From Oscillospiraceae bacterium (lineage in GTDB: Bacteria; Bacillota; Clostridia; Oscillospirales; Oscillospiraceae): a stretch of DNA of 14,174 bases. This document shows, piece by piece, positions 6,298-12,805 of this stretch. Position 1 is the stretch's first letter. The number at the start of each line of letters is the position of its first letter. The notes under the pieces were generated by a model. That model was not told where the DNA came from and did no database searches. It worked only from the letters and a program-made list of their open reading frames with translations. Location: contig JAEDKB010000026.1 of assembly GCA_016296045.1 (NCBI GenBank), positions 1 to 14,174 of the forward strand, written 5' to 3'. Position numbers and translations under genes: made by a program.

Positions 6298-6840
6298 ATG
6301 GAAAAACGCGATCAGCGCGGACTGACGGAAGAAGAATTTCTGTCAGAATACAAAAAGAAAAATTATCCCCGTCCCTATCTGACGGCTGACATTGTGGTGC
6401 TGGACAAGGCTTGTGCCCTTGTTTTGCTGATTCAGCGGAAGGGACACCCTTTTCTGGGGCAGTACGCGCTTCCCGGCGGATTTGCAAAGCCGGATGAAAC
6501 CATTGAGGATACCGCACGAAGAGAATTATTTGAAGAGACCTCTGTCCGTGTTTCGGAACTGGAACCGATCGGTCTTTTCAGCAAACCGGGCAGAGATCCA
6601 CGAGGCTGGGTCGTCTCACAGGCGTTTTTGGCAGTTACAGCGGCCTCTGAGGTTCGGCTGAAATCGGGTGACGATGCGGCAGATGCGCTCTGGTTCCATA
6701 TTGCGCAGGAAGACGGCGCGCTGCTGCTGCGCAGCTGCTCGGATCCCAATATCGTTCTGGATGCAACGCACGATCTTGCATTTGATCACGGCGAAGTATT
6801 ATTGAAAGCATTTCACTTATTTAAGAAGAAAGAAGGATGA
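6298..6840 (+). CDS. Nudix hydrolase, ADP-ribose/NAD(H) pyrophosphatase-like
   Basis: 180-residue Nudix hydrolase. The approach strand LTADIVVLD (28-36), LVLLIQRKGHPFLGQYALPGG (41-61 region) and the box starting at G61 resemble the ADP-ribose pyrophosphatase-like group. In the box, G61, E67, R75, E76, E79 and E80 are present, so the metal-binding glutamates are intact, but the usual glycine near the end is S82 (RELFEETSV). Residues about 10-27 form an N-terminal helical lead. GGAGGA lies seven bases before ATG 6298. The stop lies within a few bases of the nfnA start, so the gene heads the nfn operon; an action on NAD(H)- or ADP-ribose-type nucleotides would fit that company. Related Nudix domains fused to DNA-binding parts (NrtR) regulate NAD genes, but no winged helix is obvious here. 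Confidence 0.87.
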   Translation: MEKRDQRGLTEEEFLSEYKKKNYPRPYLTADIVVLDKACALVLLIQRKGHPFLGQYALPGGFAKPDETIEDTARRELFEETSVRVSELEPIGLFSKPGRDPRGWVVSQAFLAVTAASEVRLKSGDDAADALWFHIAQEDGALLLRSCSDPNIVLDATHDLAFDHGEVLLKAFHLFKKKEG

Positions 6841-6845
6841 AATCG

Positions 6846-7697
6846 ATGTACCTGATCGCAAGCAAAAAGGTTTTAAACCCGACGGTAACACAGATGGAAA
6901 TTGAAGCACCGTTGGTCGCCGCAAAAGCAAAGCCGGGTCAGTTTATTATCCTGAGAGTTGATGAGTGCGGAGAACGCATTCCGTTGACCGTTGCAGGAAC
7001 CGATCCGGAAAAGGGCACGGTCAAAATCATTTTCCAAATTGTCGGCGCTACAACGGAAGCTCTGAACCACAAAAATCAGGGCGAGTATCTACAGGATTTT
7101 GTCGGCCCGCTCGGTGTTGCAACGCATACTGCCGGAATTAAAAAAGTCTGTATTGTCGGCGGCGGCGTCGGCTGCGCCATCGCAATGCCCGTTGCACAGG
7201 AATTCCATCGTCTGGGTGCTGAGGTAACCAGCATCATCGGCTTTAGAAGCAAGGATCTGCTCATTCTCGAAGATGAGTTCAGAGCATGCTCCGACCGTCT
7301 CACCGTTATGACGGATGACGGCTCCTATGCCCGCAAAGGAAACGTTACCGTTCCGCTCAAGGAGTATCTTGACGCAGGCGAGCAGTTTGATATGATTATT
7401 ACAATCGGTCCGCTGATTATGATGAAGTTCGTCGTCGCAACCGCAAAGCCCTTCGGTACCCCTGTTACCGTTTCGATGAATCCGATCATGATTGACGGTA
7501 CCGGCATGTGCGGCGGCTGCCGTCTGACGCTGAACCGTGACGGTCAGAAGGTCACGAAATTTGCCTGCGTCGACGGTCCGGACTTTAACGGTTACGAAGT
7601 TGATTTCGACGAGGCGATGTCAAGAGGAAGAATGTATGCGGACTTTGAGCGGCACGCACACGAAAAAACCTGCAATCTTTTCAAAGGGGTGAAGTAA
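6846..7697 (+). CDS. nfnA: NfnA: FAD/[2Fe-2S] subunit of ferredoxin:NAD/NADP transhydrogenase
   Basis: 283-residue small subunit of the NADH-dependent reduced ferredoxin:NADP+ oxidoreductase, related to PyrK and SudB; with NfnB it couples NADPH, NADH and ferredoxin by flavin-based bifurcation in the cytosol. Order: FAD barrel with RIPLT (44-48) and GPLG (88-91), NAD(H) domain with IVGGGVGCA (103-111), then the [2Fe-2S] site D217-x4-C222-x2-C225 and C241 (ACVDGPDF). The aspartate stands where PyrK has its first cysteine, the one-Asp/three-Cys ligation known for Nfn. The start is placed at ATG 6846, because AAGGA ends eight bases before it; ATG 6837, overlapping the Nudix stop as ATGA, is the alternative and adds three residues. 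The gap to nfnB is one base. Confidence 0.9.
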   Translation: MYLIASKKVLNPTVTQMEIEAPLVAAKAKPGQFIILRVDECGERIPLTVAGTDPEKGTVKIIFQIVGATTEALNHKNQGEYLQDFVGPLGVATHTAGIKKVCIVGGGVGCAIAMPVAQEFHRLGAEVTSIIGFRSKDLLILEDEFRACSDRLTVMTDDGSYARKGNVTVPLKEYLDAGEQFDMIITIGPLIMMKFVVATAKPFGTPVTVSMNPIMIDGTGMCGGCRLTLNRDGQKVTKFACVDGPDFNGYEVDFDEAMSRGRMYADFERHAHEKTCNLFKGVK

Positions 7698-7698
7698 G

Positions 7699-9111
7699 AT
7701 GGCAAATATGAGTTTACAGAAGAATCCGATGCCGACACAGGATCCCGCTGTCAGAGCGCACAACTTCAGCGAGGTCGCAACCGGCTACACCGAGGAAATC
7801 GCCATGGACGAGGCAATGCGCTGCCTCAACTGCAAAAACATGCCCTGCGTCAGCGGCTGTCCGGTGAATATTCATATTCCTGAATTTATTGCAAAGATTA
7901 AAGAGGGCGATTTTGAAGCTGCCTATCAAATCATCTCCCAGACGTCGAGCCTTCCTGCTGTATGCGGACGTGTCTGTCCGCAGGAAACGCAGTGTGAAAT
8001 GAAGTGTATTCGCGGTATCAAGGGGGAAAGCGTCGGCATCGGCAGATTGGAACGTTTTGTTGCCGACTGGCACAATGAACATTCCAACACAGATCCCGTC
8101 GTTCCCGCCTCAAACGGACACAAGGTTGCTGTAATCGGTTCCGGTCCTTCCGGTCTTACCTGTGCCGGCGACCTTGCAAAGAAGGGCTATAAAGTTACCG
8201 TTTACGAAGCGCTTCACACCGCAGGCGGCGTGCTGGTCTACGGTATTCCCGAATTCCGTCTTCCCAAGAAGATCGTTGCCAAAGAAGTTGCCACACTGAA
8301 GGCGCTCGGCGTCGATGTTGAAACGAACGTTGTGATCGGCAAGACCCTTACCATTGATGAGCTGTTTGATATGGGCTTTGAAGCTGTCTTTGTCGGTTCG
8401 GGCGCAGGTCTTCCCAACTTTATGGGGATCCCCGGCGAGAGTCTGAAGGGCGTATATTCTGCCAATGAATTCCTCACCAGAAGCAACCTGATGAAGGCTT
8501 ATGAAAGCGACCCCGTGACGCCGATCATGAAGGGCGGCAAGGTTGCGGTCGTCGGCGGCGGCAATGTCGCGATGGATGCGGCAAGAACCGCGCTTCGCCT
8601 CGGAGCGGAAAAGGTTTATATTGTCTATCGCCGTTCCATGGAAGAGCTTCCTGCAAGAAAGGAAGAAGTGGAGCACGCTCAGGAGGAAGGCATTGATTTC
8701 CGTCTCCTGTGCAATCCGACCGAAATTATCGGATATCAGAATCCCGAAGATCCCAGAGATCCGAAGAATGGCTTTGTCACCGGCATGCGCTGCATTAAAA
8801 TGGAGCTTGGCGAGCCCGATGCCGGCGGCCGCCGCCGTCCGGTAGAGATTGCCGGAAGCGAATTTGTTCTGGATGTAGACACCGTCGTTATCTCCATCGG
8901 CACCTCTCCCAACCCGCTGATTAAGAGCACAACCGAAGGTCTTGAGGTGAACAAGCGCGGCGGTATCATCGTCAACGAAGACGGTCTGACTTCGCGCAAA
9001 GCAGTTTATGCGGGCGGAGATGCCGTTACCGGCGCAGCAACCGTTATTTCCGCTATGGGTGCCGGAAAAACGGCTGCAAGAGCCATTGACGAATATCTGT
9101 CAGCAAAATAA
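7699..9111 (+). CDS. nfnB: NfnB: GltD-like flavoprotein subunit of the transhydrogenase
   Basis: 470-residue large Nfn subunit, homologous to the small subunit of NADPH-glutamate synthase (GltD) and to SudA. It holds the bifurcating FAD, the NADPH site and two [4Fe-4S] clusters. The N-terminal cluster domain has C42, C45, C50 and C54 (RCLNCKNMPCVSGCP), then C89, C93, C99 and C103. The FAD fold begins with VAVIGSGPSGL (143-153), the NADP(H) fold with VAVVGGGNVAMD (282-293), followed by YRRSMEELPAR (310-320), and the C-terminal flavin signature is YAGGDAVTGAATVI (437-450). The start one base after nfnA, with AAAGGGGTG upstream, shows tight coupling. Without NfnA this could be called glutamate synthase small chain; the adjacent NfnA and absence of a GltB gene make Nfn much more likely. 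Confidence 0.92.
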   Translation: MANMSLQKNPMPTQDPAVRAHNFSEVATGYTEEIAMDEAMRCLNCKNMPCVSGCPVNIHIPEFIAKIKEGDFEAAYQIISQTSSLPAVCGRVCPQETQCEMKCIRGIKGESVGIGRLERFVADWHNEHSNTDPVVPASNGHKVAVIGSGPSGLTCAGDLAKKGYKVTVYEALHTAGGVLVYGIPEFRLPKKIVAKEVATLKALGVDVETNVVIGKTLTIDELFDMGFEAVFVGSGAGLPNFMGIPGESLKGVYSANEFLTRSNLMKAYESDPVTPIMKGGKVAVVGGGNVAMDAARTALRLGAEKVYIVYRRSMEELPARKEEVEHAQEEGIDFRLLCNPTEIIGYQNPEDPRDPKNGFVTGMRCIKMELGEPDAGGRRRPVEIAGSEFVLDVDTVVISIGTSPNPLIKSTTEGLEVNKRGGIIVNEDGLTSRKAVYAGGDAVTGAATVISAMGAGKTAARAIDEYLSAK

Positions 9112-9126
9112 AACAGGCAGCTTACG

Positions 9127-9156
9127 GATAGCGGATAAAAACCTTTCTCCGCTATC
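9127..9156 (+). terminator. Hairpin downstream of nfnB
   Basis: GATAGCGGA (9127-9135) and TCCGCTATC (9148-9156) form a perfect 9-bp stem with a 12-nt loop, 15 bases after the nfnB stop. The following bases (TCGTATG) are not a T-tract, so it may only stabilise the 3' end or terminate weakly. Confidence 0.4.
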
Positions 9157-9237
9157 TCGTATGTGCCATGCACACACGCTGTCCGTCTCTGTGATTGCCC
9201 CTTTTTGATTGATGTTTTGATACATTCGGGGTTTACA

Positions 9238-9273
9238 GCCGCCGAGAGTCCATGATTGTCCTCTCTCGGCGGC
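9238..9273. repeat. Perfect 11-bp GC-rich inverted repeat upstream of rex
   Basis: GCCGCCGAGAG (9238-9248) and CTCTCGGCGGC (9263-9273) enclose a 14-nt loop. As RNA it is a very stable hairpin that may end nfnAB transcripts, although only AGCTTTATATT follows. As DNA it overlaps a candidate rex promoter (9256-9284) and could be an operator. It does not resemble the Rex consensus. Confidence 0.55.
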
Positions 9274-9284
9274 AGCTTTATATT
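9256..9284 (+). promoter_or_regulatory. Candidate rex promoter
   Basis: TTGTCC (9256-9261, four of six) and TATATT (9279-9284, five of six) are 17 bases apart. Transcription would start near 9291, giving an untranslated leader of about 88 bases before ATG 9379. The -35 lies in the loop and right arm of the 9238-9273 inverted repeat. Confidence 0.32.
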
Positions 9285-9378
9285 GGAGAAATCAATGGCA
9301 TCGTATGGAACGATTCCTCGCATTCTATCAATAACCGATACCATTTTGGCAACTATACTGAGATTCGGAGATAAGAAA

Positions 9379-9999
9379 ATGGACAAATCCAATATTTCTC
9401 GAGCCACGCTCGGACGTCTTCCCGATTATTTACAGTTTATTCGTGACAACATCACCGGCGAAACCGTATCCGCGACGGCAATCGCACGCGGTCTGTCGCT
9501 CGGTGAAGTTCAGGTGCGGAAAGACCTGAACATGATCTGCGGTGCCGGCAGGCCGAAAATCGGCTACCGCACAAGTGTTCTGACGCAGGCACTGGAAACC
9601 GCACTCGGAACGGAGCATCCTGCATCTGCCGTAATTGTCGGTGCCGGAAAACTCGGAAGAGCGCTTCTGGCCTTTGACGGGTTTACCGCTTACGGAGTCA
9701 GCATTATCGCCGCCTTTGATACCCGCGCCAAGGAAATCGACGGCTCCTGCGGAGAAAAGAGAATTTATCCCATGGAGGAGCTGAAAGAATACTGTCAGGC
9801 GCACGATGTCAGCATCGGGATTATCACGGTTCCGGCGGTCGCTGCGCAAAGCGTTTGCGACATGCTTGCCGGCTGCGGTATCACGTCAATTTGGAATTTC
9901 GCTCCCTGCAAGGTCTCCGCAGCGGACAATATGACCGTCAAAAATGAAAATCTCGCCTTATCGCTGGCGCATTTATATATGACGGAAAAGAAAGCTTGA
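9379..9999 (+). CDS. rex: Rex, redox-sensing transcriptional repressor
   Basis: 206 residues, close to the usual Rex length. Rex dimers bind operators when NADH/NAD+ is low and release them when NADH binds, so they control fermentation and NADH-recycling genes. The winged helix (about 6-65) contains ISRATLGRLPDYLQF, VSATAIARGLSLGEVQVRKDL and GRPKIGY; the NAD(H) Rossmann domain begins with AVIVGAGKLGRAL (84-96), with acidic D114 at the end of the second strand; WNFAPCKVS (172-180) and the C-terminal helix ENLALSLAHLYM (190-201) swap across the dimer. ATG 9379 is chosen because GGAG lies eight bases upstream and the protein start matches the family. An in-frame ATG at 9295, also with GGAG, would add 28 residues not usual for Rex. 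It sits between nfnAB and the HydS unit. Confidence 0.92.
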   Translation: MDKSNISRATLGRLPDYLQFIRDNITGETVSATAIARGLSLGEVQVRKDLNMICGAGRPKIGYRTSVLTQALETALGTEHPASAVIVGAGKLGRALLAFDGFTAYGVSIIAAFDTRAKEIDGSCGEKRIYPMEELKEYCQAHDVSIGIITVPAVAAQSVCDMLAGCGITSIWNFAPCKVSAADNMTVKNENLALSLAHLYMTEKKA

Positions 10000-10025
10000 T
10001 TCTTCTGTAAAAATTGTTTTATAAT
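9996..10025 (+). promoter_or_regulatory. Promoter of the kinase-hydS unit
   Basis: TTGATT (9996-10001) and a perfect TATAAT (10020-10025) are 18 bases apart; the -35 overlaps the rex stop codon. Transcription would begin near 10032, giving a leader of about 26 bases. Confidence 0.6.
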
Positions 10026-10057
10026 GTACACATATTCATCTTTAAGAGGTGTACACC
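10025..10057. repeat. Inverted repeat over the kinase promoter and ribosome binding site
   Basis: TGTACAC (10025-10031) and GTGTACA (10049-10055) are exact complements 17 bases apart, and the right copy lies within a perfect palindrome GGTGTACACC (10048-10057). The left arm starts at the last base of the -10 element and the right arm joins the Shine-Dalgarno AAGAGGTG. Since the left arm lies before the predicted start, a DNA operator is likelier than an RNA hairpin. Confidence 0.45.
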
Positions 10058-10810
10058 ATGAAGCTTGACAGACTGATCGCCGTTCGCAATACAAAGACCG
10101 TATACCGCGATGGAAACCGATGCATCAAGGTTTTTTATCAGTGCCATTCCAAGGCAGATATTTTAAACGAGGCGCTGAATCAGGCACGCATGGAGGAAAC
10201 CGGAATCAAGGTTCCGAAAATCATTGAAGTTACCACGATCGACGGCAAGTGGGCCATCGTGTCGGAATACATCAAGGGAAAAACGATGGCGCAGTTGATT
10301 CAGGAGCATCCCGAAGAAAAAGCTTCCCATCTTGCACGTCTGGTTCAGCTTCAGCGCTCCGTGCTGTCAGAAACCTGCAACGGTCTAAACGACCTGAAAA
10401 GCAAGCTGCGCCTCGGAATCACGAAAGCGTCGCTTGACGCAGCCGTAAAGGAACGGCTTCTGTCCCGTCTTGGCGCAATGCCGGAGCAGAACCATATCTG
10501 CCACGGTGATTTTTTCCCGTCCAATATCATCATTTCCGAGGATGACACGCCCTATATTATTGATTGGTCACACGCAGCACGCGGCAGCGCTTGTGCAGAT
10601 GCCGCACAGACTTACCTTTCCTTCCGCCTTGCCGATGATTGCGAGGCGGCAGAAAACTACATAAAGCATTTTTGTGAAACGGCCGGCATGGAAATGCAAG
10701 CCGTTCGGGAGTGGATCCCCATGGTTGCCGCTTCCCGAGTTTTTAGAGAAAAGAAAAAAGAATGTGAAATTCTGCTCTCATTTGCAAACTCCACGGAGTT
10801 TACTCTGTAA
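10058..10810 (+). CDS. APH/choline-kinase-like phosphotransferase
   Basis: 250-residue protein with the fold of aminoglycoside phosphotransferases, choline kinases and related small-molecule kinases, which use ATP and Mg2+. Visible: CIKVF (22-26) with K24 as the probable ATP-binding lysine and E38 as its partner; hinge-like VSEYIKGKTM (68-77); catalytic loop HGDFFPSN (149-156) with D151 and N156; and the metal-binding IIDW (167-170) with D169. All core kinase residues are therefore present. The substrate is unknown; being among redox-signalling genes rather than resistance genes argues against an antibiotic target. ATG 10058 follows AAGAGGTG at six bases; a GTG at 10049 lies within that ribosome site and is rejected. 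The gap to the next gene is 54 bases with no terminator, so it is probably co-transcribed with hydS. Confidence 0.85.
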   Translation: MKLDRLIAVRNTKTVYRDGNRCIKVFYQCHSKADILNEALNQARMEETGIKVPKIIEVTTIDGKWAIVSEYIKGKTMAQLIQEHPEEKASHLARLVQLQRSVLSETCNGLNDLKSKLRLGITKASLDAAVKERLLSRLGAMPEQNHICHGDFFPSNIIISEDDTPYIIDWSHAARGSACADAAQTYLSFRLADDCEAAENYIKHFCETAGMEMQAVREWIPMVAASRVFREKKKECEILLSFANSTEFTL

Positions 10811-10864
10811 CACGAAGAAGTACAAAACCGTTTTTGAGGAAGAAATAAAACTGAGGTGAAAAAA

Positions 10865-11122
10865 ATGATCGTCCAGATTTGTGTAGGCTCCTCATGCCAT
10901 CTGAAAGGCTCGGAGCAGATCGTTACGCTTTTGCAAAAAGCGCTGGAGGAAAACGATCTTGACAACGAAGTAACTCTTGCAGGCAGCTTTTGCAGCGGAA
11001 AGTGCAACCGCATCGGCGTAACCGTGCAGGTCGATGACGACGTATTCACCGGTGTAACACCGGAAACATTCCGGACGTTTTTTGAAAGAAATATTTTAGA
11101 CCGTATGAAAGAGGAGGCGTGA
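10865..11122 (+). CDS. Small thioredoxin-like [2Fe-2S] ferredoxin (NuoE C-terminal type)
   Basis: 85-residue protein matching the thioredoxin-like [2Fe-2S] domain of NuoE/HydC and of free-standing clostridial ferredoxins. The four ligands are C6 and C11 (C-x4-C, ICVGSSCHLKG) and C43 and C47 (C-x3-C, SFCSGKC). It should carry single electrons to or from the hydrogenase-like protein encoded six bases downstream. ATG 10865 is preferred over GTG 10856 because TGAGGTG lies six bases upstream and the protein then starts directly with the first beta strand. Small [2Fe-2S] proteins of this kind accompany sensory hydrogenases in other anaerobes, so a dedicated partner role is a sound inference; it is too small to be a NuoE with its N-terminal helical bundle. 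Confidence 0.88.
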   Translation: MIVQICVGSSCHLKGSEQIVTLLQKALEENDLDNEVTLAGSFCSGKCNRIGVTVQVDDDVFTGVTPETFRTFFERNILDRMKEEA

Positions 11123-11128
11123 CAAACC

Positions 11129-12805
11129 GTGCCGAATTGCCTGACATTGAAAAAATCAAACTGCAAAAACTGCTATAAATGCATTCGTCATTGTCCCGTG
11201 AAATCGATTCGCTTTTCCGGAAATCAGGCACATATCATTGCAGATGAATGTGTTCTGTGCGGACAGTGCTTTGTTGTTTGTCCGCAGAATGCGAAAGAGA
11301 TCCGCTCAGAGGTGGAAAAGGTCAAGGTTCTGCTTCAGTCGGGCGATCCGGTCTACGCCAGTGTTGCCCCTTCGTTTATTGCCAATTATGACGGCATCGG
11401 CATCAATGCCATACGCGATACGCTGAAAAAGCTCGGTTTTGCCGATGCGGAGGAAACGGCGCTCGGCGCAACGCAGGTAAAAACGGAGTATGAGCGGATC
11501 CTCCGCGAAGAAAACCGTGACATTCTGATCTCCTCCTGCTGCCATTCCGTAAATCTGCTGATTCAGAAATATTTTCCGAAGGAGCTTCCGTACCTTGCCG
11601 ATGTGGTAACACCGATGCAGGCGCACTGTAAGGATATCAAGCGGCGTGTTCCAAACGCGAAGTGCGTTTTTATCGGTCCGTGCGTTGCCAAGAAGGATGA
11701 AGCCGATTACTCCGATGGCATTGTAGATGCCGTGCTGACCTATGAAGAGCTTTCTGCATGGCTGAAAGAAATGAACATCCAAATTGAAGCAGCTTATGAC
11801 AAAGAGGAAAACAGCCATGCACGCCTTTTCCCGACCACCGGCGGTATCCTGAAAACCATGGTGCAGAATATTGACGGCTATGCTTACGTCGCCATTGACG
11901 GCATTGAAAACTGCATCAAAACGCTGCGTGATATTGAAGACGGCAAAATCCATCACTGCTTCATCGAAATGTCGGCATGCGTCGGCTCCTGTAGTGACGG
12001 ACCTGTCCTAAAGAAGAACCACCATTCGCCCGTAAAGGGCTATCTCGATGTTGTCAATTACGCCGGAGAAAAGGATTTTGATATCGCACAGCCCGACGTT
12101 TTTGAGATGAAACACAGTTTTGAGGTGATAGAGCTCAGCGCCGAAATGCCGACGGAGGCCGAAATCACCGAAACACTCCGGCAGATGGGCAAATTTGAGC
12201 CGTCACAGGAATTAAACTGCGGTTCCTGCGGCTACAATACCTGCCGCGAAAAAGCCATTGCCATCTATCAGGGCAAGGCGGAAATTTCCATGTGCCTGCC
12301 ATTTTTGAAGGACAAGGCAGAAAGCTTCTCCGATGCCATCGCGAAAAATACGCCGAACGGTCTGATTGTTCTGAATGAGAAGCTGGAGGTGCAGCAAATC
12401 AACGCCGCAGCTCAGAGAATCATGAATATCCGTTCCGCCTCCGATGTGCTCGGAGACGGCGTTGTACGTATTCTTGACCCGCGCATTTTCCTTGAGGTGT
12501 TGAATACCGGCAGGGGCGTATATAACAAGCGCACCTATTTGGCGGAATATAAGCGGTATGTTGAGCAAACCGTTGTCTATGACAAGGACTCTCGGATGCT
12601 GATCTGCATTATGAGCGATGTGACCGACGAGGAAAACGAGCGTGAAAAGAAGGAAAATATCCGGCAGCAAACGGTAGAGGTTGCCGACAAGGTCGTAGAT
12701 AAGCAAATGCGCATCGTTCAGGAGATTGCTTCTCTGCTCGGTGAAACGGCAGCCGAAACCAAGATCGCACTTTCGAAGCTAAAGGAGTCGATCAAAGATG
12801 AATGA
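11129..12805 (+). CDS. hydS: HydS: sensory [FeFe]-hydrogenase with PAS domain (group C-like)
   Basis: 558 residues, no membrane segment. Order: two [4Fe-4S] sites (C12, C15, C18, C22; C41, C44, C47, C51); an [FeFe]-hydrogenase catalytic-type domain (about 70-320); a further four-cysteine [4Fe-4S] site (C364, C367, C372, C389); a PAS domain (about 400-500); and a charged C-terminal helix, probably a coiled coil (about 500-558). H-cluster motifs are SSCCHS (135-140, for TSCCPxW), GPCVAKK (183-189, for MPCTAKK) and EMSACVGSC (280-288, for ExMACPGGC), so the four cluster ligands C138, C185, C284 and C288 and lysine K188 are present. Gly183 and Ser282 replace two methionines of catalytic enzymes, as I recall for HydS proteins. 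It probably senses H2 or redox state. GTG 11129 is the start (GAGGAGG upstream); its end overlaps the phosphatase gene by eight bases. Confidence 0.9.
   Translation: MPNCLTLKKSNCKNCYKCIRHCPVKSIRFSGNQAHIIADECVLCGQCFVVCPQNAKEIRSEVEKVKVLLQSGDPVYASVAPSFIANYDGIGINAIRDTLKKLGFADAEETALGATQVKTEYERILREENRDILISSCCHSVNLLIQKYFPKELPYLADVVTPMQAHCKDIKRRVPNAKCVFIGPCVAKKDEADYSDGIVDAVLTYEELSAWLKEMNIQIEAAYDKEENSHARLFPTTGGILKTMVQNIDGYAYVAIDGIENCIKTLRDIEDGKIHHCFIEMSACVGSCSDGPVLKKNHHSPVKGYLDVVNYAGEKDFDIAQPDVFEMKHSFEVIELSAEMPTEAEITETLRQMGKFEPSQELNCGSCGYNTCREKAIAIYQGKAEISMCLPFLKDKAESFSDAIAKNTPNGLIVLNEKLEVQQINAAAQRIMNIRSASDVLGDGVVRILDPRIFLEVLNTGRGVYNKRTYLAEYKRYVEQTVVYDKDSRMLICIMSDVTDEENEREKKENIRQQTVEVADKVVDKQMRIVQEIASLLGETAAETKIALSKLKESIKDE

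Noticed and set aside
7699..9111. Glutamate synthase small subunit (GltD)
   Set aside because: The protein is homologous, but it is fused in operon to NfnA and no large glutamate synthase subunit is present.
9256..9378. Extended Rex N-terminus starting at TTG 9256
   Set aside because: The start codon lies in the loop of a stable hairpin with no ribosome site, and the extra 41 residues are not found in typical Rex proteins.
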